Assembly: GCA_003225555.1 (NCBI GenBank) | Contig: QIAM01000021.1 | Span: 1-62,764 of the forward strand | Origin: Acidobacteriota bacterium | GTDB taxonomy: Bacteria > Acidobacteriota > Terriglobia > Terriglobales > Acidobacteriaceae | Direction: 5' to 3' | Length of the DNA: 62,764 nt | Part shown: positions 34,161 to 42,358 of the stretch, piece by piece | Layout: each line of letters opens with the position of its first letter | Numbering within the stretch: position 1 is the stretch's first letter | Position numbers and translations under genes: made by a program | The notes under the pieces: generated by a model | The model's input: only the letters and a program-made list of their open reading frames with translations | The model's database searches: none | Told to the model about the DNA's origin: nothing

Positions 34161-35056
34161 TACTGCATCACACGCCAGGCTGCATAGTACCACAGCACCG
34201 GCGCGGCAAAGAGCAGCGCATCAATGCGATCAAGCATCCCGCCGTGGCCCGGCAGAATCGCGCCTGAGTCTTTGACTCCTGCGCCGCGCTTGATCAGCGA
34301 TTCCACCAGGTCACCGAGCTGCGCAGCGACGTTCAGAGTAACGGTCAGCAGCATCACGGGCAACATGGTGGGCTTTTCCAGCCCAAACAACCCATCGCGT
34401 CGCTCGATCAGTCCAGCACGGAGCAGCGCCGAACTCAGGGGCAAAGCATAGTTGAAGAGCAGCCAACCCACACCGACGCTCGCCACCAGCGAAGCTGCGG
34501 CCCCCTCCCAAGTTTTCTTCGGGCTGATACTCGGGGCCATCAGGTGGCGGCCGATTGACCTGCCCACGAAGTAGGCAAAGATGTCGCCGGCCCAGACCAC
34601 CAGCAGCAAATAGAGCAAATAGAACGCTCCCGCCCACTGCTGACGCAGCTGCACCAGCATTCCCATCGGCAACGCGACATAGGTGAAGGCAAAGACCGAT
34701 GCGGCGGCTGCGGGATATCCACTGCTCATTTGTTCCCGCCGCATGGCGATAGTCAGGAATATGAATGGAGCGATGGCCGCGGCGAAGCCGAGCGCGTAAA
34801 TAAAGATCGCCGTCGAGAGCAAAGGCTTGTCACTACCCGCGTCCAGCGCGAGCAGCAGAAAGGAAAAGCCCACAAACAGATAGGTAGGCCAGCGCAGAGG
34901 CTGCACACCGAAAGACTCCGTCAGCTTGAGGAATTCATGGATGGTCAGCAGTGTAACCACAGCTGCCACCACCGCCAGCAGGGGTACCGGTGCCCGCAGC
35001 ACCAGCACCAGCACTATCGGAATCAGGACGACCGCGGTCGCGATGCGTTTCAGCAA
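34160..35056 (-). CDS. cdsA: Phosphatidate cytidylyltransferase
   Basis: CdsA makes CDP-diacylglycerol from phosphatidate and CTP. This polytopic protein has about eight membrane helices, and the C-terminal signature is intact: PKKTWEGAAASLVAS and GVKDSGAILPGHGGMLDRIDALLFAAP. The start is unclear: the frame is open to 35185, but 35070-35170 is a dispersed repeat. TTG 35056 (LLKRIATAVVLIP) fits the family N-terminus but has no ribosome site. Confidence 0.88.
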   Translation of the reverse strand: MLKRIATAVVLIPIVLVLVLRAPVPLLAVVAAVVTLLTIHEFLKLTESFGVQPLRWPTYLFVGFSFLLLALDAGSDKPLLSTAIFIYALGFAAAIAPFIFLTIAMRREQMSSGYPAAAASVFAFTYVALPMGMLVQLRQQWAGAFYLLYLLLVVWAGDIFAYFVGRSIGRHLMAPSISPKKTWEGAAASLVASVGVGWLLFNYALPLSSALLRAGLIERRDGLFGLEKPTMLPVMLLTVTLNVAAQLGDLVESLIKRGAGVKDSGAILPGHGGMLDRIDALLFAAPVLWYYAAWRVMQ

Positions 35057-35090
35057 GGAGTTAAACGATGCTCTGGAATGAGCTGCGCTT

Positions 35091-35170
35091 TGAAAGGGCG
35101 CGACTTCCAGTCGCGCCGCTACGATCCTACACAAATCGTTGTCATTCCAACCCGGCTTCAGCCGGGGAGG
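35091..35170. repeat. Twin-hairpin repeat, family B, at the cdsA 5' end
   Basis: GGCGCGAC-TTCCA-GTCGCGCC followed by CCGGC-TTCA-GCCGG. Copies at 42234-42300 and 47214-47280 have different stem bases but keep the pairing (GGCGCGGC with GCCGCGCC). It lies between uppS and cdsA. Confidence 0.65.
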
Positions 35171-35211
35171 AATCTGCTGTTGCACTGTCCCCGTAGCCGC
35201 AGGATGCGACT

Positions 35212-36036
35212 CTACGTGTGAACCTTGCCAAGATCCACATCAATCCGTCGGGGCGCCTCCCCATGATTCAATCCGCCATAGCGCCGCTCCCGCTTCTGAT
35301 ATTCCGCGATGCCTTCCAGCAGATGCACTCCGCGAAAATCCGGCCACAGCGTTGGCGTTACATAAATCTCGGCATATGCCAGCTGCCACAGCAGAAAATT
35401 GCTCAGCCGCATCTCGCCTGAAGTGCGAACCACGAGATCAGGATCGGGCAGGTGCCGCGTATAGAGATTCCGCGCGACCGCATCTTCATCGATGTGCAGA
35501 TGCTCGATCCCGCCATTCTGCGAAGCCGCATTCACCATCGAGCGGAAAGCGTCCACCAGTTCGCTGCGCGCGCTGTAGTTGAGTGCCAGCGTCAGCACCA
35601 TCCCAGTATTCGGCGCGGTCGCTTCACGTGCCCAGGCCATGCGCTCCTGCACATCTTGCGGAAGTTCGTGCTGCCGCCCGATGTATTCCAGTCGAATATT
35701 GTTCTTGTTTAGCGTAGGAACTTCCGCCTTTAAGTACCGGCTCAGCAGCCGCATGAGGAAGTCGACTTCGCTTTTGGGCCGCTTCTTCCAATTCTCTTCC
35801 GAGAACGCGTAAAGCGTCAGCGCAGGAATGTGAATGCGCGCCGCCGTCTCCACCGTCGAGCGGACGGCCGCGACTCCGGCGCGATGGCCGGCCACGCGCG
35901 GCATGTGGCGCCGCTTGGCCCAGCGACCGTTTCCGTCCATGATGATGGCGATGTGTTTGGGGAGCCGCGCCGGATCCAGGTGCCGGTAAACTTCTGCTTC
36001 CTTGTGGTCCAGTCCCGCGGGTACTTTATGCTGCAA
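35212..36036 (-). CDS. uppS: Undecaprenyl diphosphate synthase
   Basis: A cis-prenyltransferase that makes the C55 carrier lipid for peptidoglycan and O-antigen. The 274-residue protein shows KHIAIIMDGNGRWAKRR (catalytic Asp), GHRAGVAAVRSTVE, LTLYAFSEENWKRP-type segment, LNYSARSELVDAF, and DPDLVVRTSGEMRLSNFLLWQLAYAEIYV. The start is a TTG at 36036 (LQHKVPAGLDHKEAE); the first ATG in frame is well inside the conserved core. It heads the cdsA-dxr-rseP cluster; frr and pyrH, its usual upstream partners, are absent, replaced by an IS remnant. Confidence 0.93.
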   Translation of the reverse strand: MQHKVPAGLDHKEAEVYRHLDPARLPKHIAIIMDGNGRWAKRRHMPRVAGHRAGVAAVRSTVETAARIHIPALTLYAFSEENWKKRPKSEVDFLMRLLSRYLKAEVPTLNKNNIRLEYIGRQHELPQDVQERMAWAREATAPNTGMVLTLALNYSARSELVDAFRSMVNAASQNGGIEHLHIDEDAVARNLYTRHLPDPDLVVRTSGEMRLSNFLLWQLAYAEIYVTPTLWPDFRGVHLLEGIAEYQKRERRYGGLNHGEAPRRIDVDLGKVHT

Positions 36037-36164
36037 AGTGAACGCCTCGACATGAGGCTAACACAGCGGGGAAGGGGGTTGCAATGACGAGGAGGGTATG
36101 GCAGGGTATGGCCAGCGATTCCGTAAAGCGCCATCTGCCCATCGAGTACGCCGCTGATTTGACT

Positions 36165-36703
36165 TCGGTTGTGGCAGCCAAGGGATCTGGGGCAATGAAT
36201 GGGGAAATCGGTGCTGACCAAGACCACGACGACGATGCGCTGATAATACTGAATCTCGGTTTGCATCTCGCCGTTCACCTTGTGCTGAACCTCCCGCTCC
36301 ATACAAGCATCGCAACAGCGAGCAAACGAACTACAGATTTCAATGCCATCGACCGCCCCCACCACCAACCCTCGGGACCAAGCGGAGCGTAGCACTCCGT
36401 TGCGTTTCAGGCGGCGAGTAATTTCGCAACCGAGCGCAAACACGGGTTCGGGAGATTGTCTTTCGAGCGAATAGCCGAGGGTATCATCGCTGACCGGTCC
36501 GATGCGTTTGGCCAGCGCCCCATGGTGCATTCGGCCTCGATCTGCAGCAGACTGGGAAGCTGCATCGCCGCTCCCAAGAAGACGGCGTCAAATACCTTTT
36601 TCCAAGCGTGCTGGGGAAACTGCCCTCCCTCGGGCAGAGCGCTCACCAAAGCGGAGAAGCCAAACCCCTTGTCGAGATAAGCCTCGAACCGGTGCCGAGT
36701 CAA
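36165..36703 (-). pseudogene. Truncated and frameshifted IS transposase
   Basis: A TTG at 36703 overlaps the stop of the upstream DUF6788 gene and opens TRHRFEAYLDKGFGFSALVSALPEGG...LLQIEAECT. The frame then shifts near 36525 to HHGALAKRIGPVSDDTLGYSLERQ, continuing through VVGAVDGIEICSSFARCCDACMEREV, a DDE-transposase first-Asp context. Similarity fades near 36165, before the remaining catalytic residues. No intact end repeat was found. It is dead as a transposase. Confidence 0.65.
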
Positions 36704-37035
36704 GCTTGGCGACCTTCCTTTTCTTTGAGAAACCGCTTCAGGTTGATCTTGCAGATGGTGTCGGCGGCGGCATCAAAGCGTCGGCGCATCCCGATCTTTT
36801 GGCGCACGTTCTCCACCCATTCTGCCGGAATGTTGAGAGCTCTCGGCTTGCCGTCGATCAGCACCGAGATCTGATATTGCGAGTGCAGGCGTTTGCCGTC
36901 GGTGCAATGACAGTTCGGCCGGCCGCAGGCGCGGGTGCGTTCGACAAAGGAGCCGGGCAGCATTTCGCGGAGAGCCCCGAGGCTGCGGATGAGTTTGCCG
37001 CGCAGTTGCAGGTCGGGTTCGGGGGGTGATTTCAT
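36700..37035 (-). CDS. DUF6788-type IS accessory protein
   Basis: A 111-residue protein with GKLIRSLGALREMLPGSFVERTRACGRPNCHCTDGKRLHSQYQISVL; the CxxxxCxC motif may bind zinc. This small family is typically encoded just before a transposase, as here, with overlapping stop and start. The ATG at 37035 is immediately preceded by a palindrome. Probably a DNA-binding or accessory transposition factor (inference). Confidence 0.65.
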   Translation of the reverse strand: MKSPPEPDLQLRGKLIRSLGALREMLPGSFVERTRACGRPNCHCTDGKRLHSQYQISVLIDGKPRALNIPAEWVENVRQKIGMRRRFDAAADTICKINLKRFLKEKEGRQA

Positions 37036-37036
37036 A

Positions 37037-37076
37037 TGACACTCATATTAGTGTCAGAAATGGATCAAGTCAAGTA
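37037..37076 (-). promoter_or_regulatory. Leaderless promoter with palindrome for the DUF6788 gene
   Basis: On the minus strand, TTGACT and TAATAT are spaced by 17 bp. The perfect inverted repeat TGACACT (37037-37043) and AGTGTCA (37050-37056), with a 6-bp centre, overlaps the -10 element. The start codon follows at once, so the transcript would have almost no leader. Confidence 0.6.
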
Positions 37077-37192
37077 CCCAAAAAGATTTGCAAGAATGCT
37101 GTCACCTGAAACCGGCGGGGAAACTCCTGCAAACAAACCGCCGGACGCTGGCCCCCCTACCTTAAGGAATCACTAAGGGTATGGCCGAGAGC

Positions 37193-37225
37193 GTGTGGCG
37201 CGGGCACTCCTGCCGCGAAAACGCT
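37193..37225. repeat. TGTGGCGCGGG hairpin repeat
   Basis: TGTGGCGCGGGCACTCCTGCCGCGAAAACG forms a CGCGG...CCGCG hairpin. A relative lies at 40498-40530 (TGTGGCGCGGGAGCCTCGCC). It overlaps the end of the small gene that follows on the minus strand. Confidence 0.45.
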
Positions 37226-37403
37226 AGGAGCGCATCTTTCGCCGTCGTCGAGCGCGAACCTTACGGACTAACTCATCGAACTTCCGTTCCGTCTCACGGA
37301 ACTCTTCTTCGGACATGCGCTCCTTCGCCTCGGCCCTGAGTTTCAGAAAGGACTCGATCAGTTTGTCCATTGCGGAGTTCGACTTGGCCACGGGCTTTGG
37401 CAT
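37224..37403 (-). CDS. 59-residue helical basic protein
   Basis: The minus strand from ATG 37403 encodes MPKPVAKSNSAMDKLIESFL, then KLRAEAKERMSEEEFRETER and KFDELVRKVRARRRRKMRS, ending at TAG 37224. It is a charged coiled-coil-like peptide with an Arg-rich tail. Codon use and smooth amphipathic pattern argue for real coding, but I know no family. It faces the winged-helix fragment downstream. Confidence 0.45.
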   Translation of the reverse strand: MPKPVAKSNSAMDKLIESFLKLRAEAKERMSEEEFRETERKFDELVRKVRARRRRKMRS

Positions 37404-37483
37404 GACTAATTATCGATCGGGTTGGGACCGGCGAGTCTCAGTGCAGCGGAAGGGGAAGTTACGGCATCCGGTAAGGACGGATC

Positions 37484-38047
37484 ATGCCGTCCTCCATCGG
37501 CCGAGGGGTTACTTTTTCTTTGGCTACTTGCAGTATCCGGAAGCTGGTGGAAGTTCCGCCCTCCGTAAGGGGCTGGACGCTCGATGTCCTTACCACCCTA
37601 CGAAAGTTAGCAAAACCTCGCTTCTCGCTTCAGGAGTTGTATGAACTTGAGCCCTACCTGCAGAACATTCACCCGCACAATCGAAATGTGCGACCGAAAA
37701 TACGACAGCAACTCCAAGTGCTGCGAGACTTGGGCCTGATCGAGTTCAGGAGCCCCGGCCATTACAAGGTCCGCAGCCAGAAATCCGTGTCTGCGCCACC
37801 CAGACTCTACCGCGCTTCCTCCGGCACCACCTTCAGTTCCAGCGTTTCCGTCCAGCGCAGGACCGTCAGCGTCGAGCTCACGCCCACGCGCACTTCGGTG
37901 AGCACGCGGTGCAGATCATCCACGCCCGCGACCGGCTGGCCTTCGAGCGCGACGATGATGTCGCCCTCGCGCAGTCCAGCCCGCTTGGCCGGACTGTCCT
38001 CTTCCACCGACAGCACGAGCGCGCCAGTTTCCTTCGGCAGATCGTAA
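37484..38047 (+). pseudogene. DpnI/Dam-replacing-type winged-helix fragment running into htrA antisense
   Basis: Residues 20-100 (SVRGWTLDVLTTLRKLAK, FSLQELYELEPYLQNIHPHN, VRPKIRQQLQVLRDLGLIEF) match the C-terminal winged-helix domain of DpnI/Dam-replacing restriction endonucleases. The catalytic PD-(D/E)XK half is missing. After GHYKVRS near 37780 the frame has no stop and runs antisense through the protease gene to 38047, so the natural end is lost. Probably a truncated restriction gene; a standalone DNA-binding protein is possible. Confidence 0.6.
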
Positions 38048-38892
38048 AACCGCACCACGCGCCGGTGCACCGGCACCGTTTGCGCCGAGACCCCAATGTA
38101 GCTGCGGCGGATGCGCCCATCGCGCAGCAGACGGCTGGCCACGAATTTGGCCGTATTGATCCCGATGGCGAAGCAGATTCCTTGCGCCGGCAGAATAGTC
38201 GCCGTGTTCACTCCCACGACGCGGCCAGCGGAATCTACTAACGGTCCACCCGAGTTGCCCGGATTCAACGACGCATCGGTTTGCACGACATCGTCGATCA
38301 GCCGTCCCGAATACGACCGCAGGGACCGCCCGAGTGCGCTCACGACTCCCGCGGTCACGGTCGATTGAAACCCATAAGGCGCACCAATCGCAATCACCAC
38401 CTGCCCGACGCGAAGCTGTTGCGAGTCTCCTAGCGTGGCCGCAGTTAGCCCCGGCTCATCCACTCGAAGCACGGCCAAATCGCTCGCCGGATCATCGCCA
38501 ATGGCGGTGGCGGACATCCGGTGCCCATCAGTGGTTGTAACCTCAATACGCTGGGCGTCGTGCACAACGTGACTGTTGGTGAGGATCAGACCGTCAGGAG
38601 TAAAGATGAATCCCGAGCCTCCGCCCCGCCGCTCCCGAGGCTCCCCCGACCGCGTGCGTCCCGCAGAGTGATGCACTTCTATATTCACTACCGAAGGGCT
38701 CACTCGCCGTACTGCGCTCGTGACCGCACGAGAATAGGCATCAAACAGGGAATCGTCATCCGTAGCTCCCTCTGGCGCGACATTGGACTCCCGAGAAGAT
38801 TCACTATCCCAGCCAGGGCTGTCTGACGCCCGAGCCGCTAACACACGGAGGTCGGAGGTAGAGGGAAAGGCACCCGCATCTTCTTGATTCAT
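37807..38892 (-). CDS. HtrA/DegP-like serine protease with one PDZ domain
   Basis: A 361-residue trypsin-fold protease. The triad is visible as His in ILTNSHVVHDA, Asp in DPASDLAVLRV and Ser in NPGNSGGPLVDS. One PDZ domain follows (about 265-355, SPAKRAGLREGDIIVALEG). No signal peptide or membrane helix is present in the polar N-terminus, so it may be cytoplasmic or use a different start. Monocistronic. Confidence 0.9.
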   Translation of the reverse strand: MNQEDAGAFPSTSDLRVLAARASDSPGWDSESSRESNVAPEGATDDDSLFDAYSRAVTSAVRRVSPSVVNIEVHHSAGRTRSGEPRERRGGGSGFIFTPDGLILTNSHVVHDAQRIEVTTTDGHRMSATAIGDDPASDLAVLRVDEPGLTAATLGDSQQLRVGQVVIAIGAPYGFQSTVTAGVVSALGRSLRSYSGRLIDDVVQTDASLNPGNSGGPLVDSAGRVVGVNTATILPAQGICFAIGINTAKFVASRLLRDGRIRRSYIGVSAQTVPVHRRVVRFYDLPKETGALVLSVEEDSPAKRAGLREGDIIVALEGQPVAGVDDLHRVLTEVRVGVSSTLTVLRWTETLELKVVPEEAR

Positions 38893-39034
38893 GCTGGATA
38901 GATGCCGGTCAATCTAGTGGGGATTCATCCGAACCAAACCCCGGAGGGGCGAAAGAAACGTGGCAGTGGCAAAAAACCGGGACCGATGAGACGGCCCCGG
39001 CATGGAGTTGGCTGGTTGCCCGGATAAAACTTAA

Positions 39035-39082
39035 TGTGGGGACAACCGCCCTCGGCTGTCCGGCCCGGCAAAGCCGGGCCCT
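39035..39082. repeat. Twin-hairpin repeat, family A
   Basis: On the minus strand: GGCCCGGC-TTT-GCCGGGCC (8 bp perfect), then GGACAGCC-GAGGGC-GGTTGTCC with one G-T pair. It lies downstream of the zinc-ribbon regulator gene. Confidence 0.75.
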
Positions 39083-39094
39083 CTTAATCAAGCG

Positions 39095-39634
39095 CTAGGC
39101 GCTTCTCCGCGGCCGCACCGTCAAATCCCGCACCTGCATGAGGATGCTCGACATCTGCATCCCATTCAGTTGCGACACAAACGGCAGAATTTCCGCGATA
39201 AACTGATCCTTCATCAGTTCGCTGATTTCTTCCTGGCGGCTGCGTTCTCCGCCGGTGAGCAGGTCTGGCACGGTTACCTCCAATGCGCGCGCCAGCCGTT
39301 CCAGGGAAGACAGCGTGGGCGTGGCTTTCTCGTTCTCAATCTTGGACACGTAGGTGCGTGGAACCGACATGCGCCCGGCCAGTTGCCGCTGGCTTAGCCC
39401 ATTGCGCAGGCGCAGCGACCGGATCGACGCGGCCAGGTTCAGGTGTCCGCGGCCGGTACCCGGCATCGGCATCATTACCGGCAATGCGGCGGCAACGGGC
39501 TCGGGTTCAGGCTCCTCGTCCATGGACGCGTGGCAACGCCGGCAATTGTTATTAGTGGTACGGAATTGAACCAACAGGCAGTGATCGCAACGGACGACTT
39601 CCCTTGAGTCTACCGGGGCAAGAGTCGTAGCCAT
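39095..39634 (-). CDS. XRE regulator with an N-terminal zinc ribbon
   Basis: A 179-residue protein. Residues 15-45 carry CDHCLLVQFRTTNNNCRRC, a likely zinc ribbon. A XRE helix-turn-helix follows at about 85-140 (IRSLRLRNGLSQRQLAGRMSVPRTYVSKIENEKATPTLSSLERLA). A helical tail follows. The fusion of a metal site and HTH suggests a metal- or redox-responsive or promoter-binding regulator. The start at ATG 39634 is chosen because upstream codons look non-coding. Target unknown. Confidence 0.8.
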   Translation of the reverse strand: MATTLAPVDSREVVRCDHCLLVQFRTTNNNCRRCHASMDEEPEPEPVAAALPVMMPMPGTGRGHLNLAASIRSLRLRNGLSQRQLAGRMSVPRTYVSKIENEKATPTLSSLERLARALEVTVPDLLTGGERSRQEEISELMKDQFIAEILPFVSQLNGMQMSSILMQVRDLTVRPRRSA

Positions 39635-39837
39635 CGAGTTGTGGGAGTGCCAGAGCGGGCAACTCCTTACAGCCAGAAACAGGAACCGAATCTTTTGGGA
39701 GAGAGGTTCCGACTGCAGGGCCCAATCTGCGGTACAACGCCTGTGGAAGTCAAGGGTAAAATGCACATAAACCAAGACTTCTTCGCCATGAAAACCAAAA
39801 CGACACAGCAAGAAGCCCGAGGAAACAGGCCAAATCC

Positions 39838-40428
39838 ATGATCGATCGCCAATCCGCGTGGTGTTTACTAACTGAGTTCACCCAATCCGAAAGTTTGCGC
39901 AAACACGCGCTCGCGGTCGAGGCGTGCATGCGCGCCTGCGCCCGCAAATTAGGCAACGGCTCCCCCGAGGCCGAAAACTTGTGGGCCGTAATCGGATTAA
40001 TCCACGACTTCGACTACGAGCGCTGGCCAAGCCTGGACGACCATCCCTACAAGGGCAACGAGATTTTGAAGCAGCGCGGCTGGCCCGAAGTCATCACCCG
40101 CGCCGTCATGTCGCACGCCGAATATACCGGCGTGACTCGTGACACGCCCATGGAGAAAGCTCTCTTCGCCTGCGACGAACTCGCCGGATTCATCACGGCG
40201 GTAGCGCTGATCAAGCCCAGCAAGTCCCTGTCCGAGGTCGACGTAAAGTCAGTGCGAAAAAGAATGAAAGACAAAGCCTTCGCCCGCAAGGTAAACCGCG
40301 AAGACATCGTGAACGGCGCGGCAGAGCTAGGCGTCGATCTGGACGAGCACATCGCCAACTGCATCGAAGCTATGAAGGGGATTGCGGTGGATCTGGGACT
40401 CGATGGAAGCGCCGGGAAGCCAGCGTAA
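39838..40428 (+). CDS. HD-superfamily metal-dependent phosphohydrolase
   Basis: A 196-residue HD domain: LRKHALAVEACMRACA (first His), IGLIHDFDYERWPS (HD pair), VMSHAEYTG (His) and FACDELAGFITA (Asp). This is the YqeK/HDIG-like type often labelled HAD/HD hydrolase. Substrate unknown. ATG 39838 is the family start. Convergent with hutH. Confidence 0.85.
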   Translation: MIDRQSAWCLLTEFTQSESLRKHALAVEACMRACARKLGNGSPEAENLWAVIGLIHDFDYERWPSLDDHPYKGNEILKQRGWPEVITRAVMSHAEYTGVTRDTPMEKALFACDELAGFITAVALIKPSKSLSEVDVKSVRKRMKDKAFARKVNREDIVNGAAELGVDLDEHIANCIEAMKGIAVDLGLDGSAGKPA

Positions 40429-40446
40429 TCGATACCGCGATGCTTA

Positions 40447-40490
40447 TGTGGGGACAGCCGCCCTCGGTTGTCCGCGGGGCGAAGGCCCGG
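40447..40490. repeat. Twin-hairpin repeat, family A, between convergent genes
   Basis: On the minus strand: GGGC-CTTC-GCCC, then GGACAACC-GAGGGC-GGCTGTCC with one mismatch. It lies between the HD and hutH stops and could end both transcripts. A TGTGGCGCGGG-type hairpin follows at 40498. Confidence 0.7.
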
Positions 40491-40497
40491 TCGGCAC

Positions 40498-40530
40498 TTG
40501 TGGCGCGGGAGCCTCGCCCGCGAAACGCCG
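40498..40530. repeat. TGTGGCGCGGG hairpin repeat, second copy
   Basis: CGCGGG and CCCGCG arms around GAGCCTCG form a stem; sequence and layout resemble the element at 37193-37225. Confidence 0.45.
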
Positions 40531-40549
40531 CCCCCGAAGATCCATCCAG

Positions 40550-42079
40550 CTACCGCAGCGCTTCCGCCACCCTTCCGCTAGCAATCAACTCCGCAAGCCT
40601 CGCAAAGTCTTTGTACATCACGCGGTCCTTCTCCATCGTCGGACATACAGCACGAATCGCCGCAAGCGCGGCCTGCCCGCGCTTCGAAGTCTTCAGAGGA
40701 GCCAGAAAGTCAAGCGCCTGTGCCACTGCCATGGCCTCGATCGCCAGCACGTTGCGCGTGTTCTCGACGATGCGCTTCAACTTGATCGCCGCCGTCATCC
40801 CCATGGACACGTAATCTTCCTTGTTGCCCGAAGTGGTGATCGAGTCCACGGACGCGGGATGGGACAGCACCTTGTTCTCGCTGACCAGCGCCGCCGCCGT
40901 GACCTGCGGCATCATGAATCCCGAATTTAGCCCAGCACCGGGTGCGAGAAACGGCGGGAGGCCTTCACTGAGTGCCGGATTCACCAGACGCTCAATCCTC
41001 CGCTCGCTGATACCTGCCAGCGCGCTCAGAGCGATGGCAAGAAAGTCCAAAGCGAACGCCACCGGCTCGCCGTGAAAGTTCCCTCCCGAGATGACATCGC
41101 CTTCCGCTTTCTTCGGGTCACCGATAAACACCAGCGGATTATCGACTGCGGAATTGGCCTCAATCTCAAGCACTTCGCGGCAGTGGGCCAGCGTGTCGCG
41201 AACCGCGCCGTGCACCTGCGGGATGCAGCGTAACGAGTAAGCGTCCTGCACCCGTCCGCACTCGCGATGCGACTCACGAATCTGGCTGCCCTCAAGCATG
41301 TGCCGCAGGTTGGAAGCGGTTTTCATCTGGCCGTTGTGCGGACGCGCCTTGTGAATGCGCTCGTCAAACGCCGCATCGGTTCCTTTGAGCGCGTCACAGC
41401 AGAGTCCCCCCAACACGTCGGCGGAGTCAACCAGCGTCTCCGCCGCCAGCAGGGCCAGCGTGCCCACTCCCAACATAGCCTGGGTGCCATTGATCAGCGA
41501 GACCGCCTCTTTTGCCTGCAGCACCAGCGGCTTGATTTGCGTCCGCTTCAGCGCCTCGGCACTCGGAGCCCGCGTGCCCTTCTCATCGACGCACTCGCCC
41601 TCCCCAATCAGAGCCAGCGCCAGATGCGCCAGAGGAGCCAGGTCTCCGCTGGCTCCAACGCTTCCTTGCGACGGGACATAAGGCGTGACGCCGCGGTTCA
41701 GCATCTCGCAAATCGTATCGACGACAATCGGGCGCACACCCGAATAACCCTTCGAGAGCGAATTCGCGCGCAACAGCATCATTGCTCTCGTCTCTGCGAT
41801 CGAGAGTGGCTCGCCAACTCCGACCGAATGCGAGCGCACAAGGTTGACCTGCAACTCGCGAATCTGGTCACCCACGATGCGCACATCGCTAAGTTTTCCA
41901 ACCCCGGTAGTAATGGCGTAAGCAAGTTTGTTCCCCGCGACCAGCGCGTCAACCACAGCCCGCGCCCGGCCAACCGCTTCGCGCGCATCGGGAGATAGCA
42001 AAACAGCGCGGCGTTCAGCGGCAACCTCGCGCACCGCCGCCAGACTGAGGTCGTTGCCATTGATGTGAAGAGCGTTCAA
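40550..42079 (-). CDS. hutH: Histidine ammonia-lyase
   Basis: HutH deaminates histidine to urocanate. The 509-residue protein has the MIO-forming Ala-Ser-Gly in GSVGASGDLAPLAHL, plus TTGVGKLSDVRI, ANSLSKGYSGVRP, CRPQDAYSLRC-type segment (VQDAYSLRCIPQVHGA), and QVTAAALVSENK with GNKEDYVSMGM. The rest of the hut pathway (hutU, hutI, hutG) is absent nearby. It could also be a related tyrosine or phenylalanine lyase. Confidence 0.93.
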   Translation of the reverse strand: MNALHINGNDLSLAAVREVAAERRAVLLSPDAREAVGRARAVVDALVAGNKLAYAITTGVGKLSDVRIVGDQIRELQVNLVRSHSVGVGEPLSIAETRAMMLLRANSLSKGYSGVRPIVVDTICEMLNRGVTPYVPSQGSVGASGDLAPLAHLALALIGEGECVDEKGTRAPSAEALKRTQIKPLVLQAKEAVSLINGTQAMLGVGTLALLAAETLVDSADVLGGLCCDALKGTDAAFDERIHKARPHNGQMKTASNLRHMLEGSQIRESHRECGRVQDAYSLRCIPQVHGAVRDTLAHCREVLEIEANSAVDNPLVFIGDPKKAEGDVISGGNFHGEPVAFALDFLAIALSALAGISERRIERLVNPALSEGLPPFLAPGAGLNSGFMMPQVTAAALVSENKVLSHPASVDSITTSGNKEDYVSMGMTAAIKLKRIVENTRNVLAIEAMAVAQALDFLAPLKTSKRGQAALAAIRAVCPTMEKDRVMYKDFARLAELIASGRVAEALR

Positions 42080-42197
42080 GAAAGTTTCCAGTGTCCGGTT
42101 TCTAGTTTCCAGTTCTCAGTCTTCCAAACTCAATTCTGTCATTCCAAGCGAGCCAAGCCCGAATCTGCGGTTTGCCGACACCACGAAACCGACTAAG

Positions 42198-42335
42198 CAG
42201 TTGCTGAAAAACTCGATGGCGGTTCTGTTTTAAAAGGGCGCGGCTTCTAGCCGCGCCGTAACTTCCGCAAAATCAACCGTGGCTTCAGCCACTGAGGTCA
42301 CACCCCCTCGGCGAATTGAGTTTTTCAACAATCTG
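42198..42335. repeat. MITE-like element carrying a family B twin hairpin
   Basis: Imperfect terminal inverted repeats, CAGTTGCTGAAAAACTCGAT (left) and the complement of GAATTGAGTTTTTCAACAATCTG (right), bound a 138-bp element. Inside, GGCGCGGC-TTCTA-GCCGCGCC and GTGGC-TTCA-GCCAC form two hairpins. It lies in the 279-bp gap between hutH and the thioesterase gene. Confidence 0.55.
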
Positions 42336-42358
42336 TAAAGCCGGTTCGGAATGACAAG

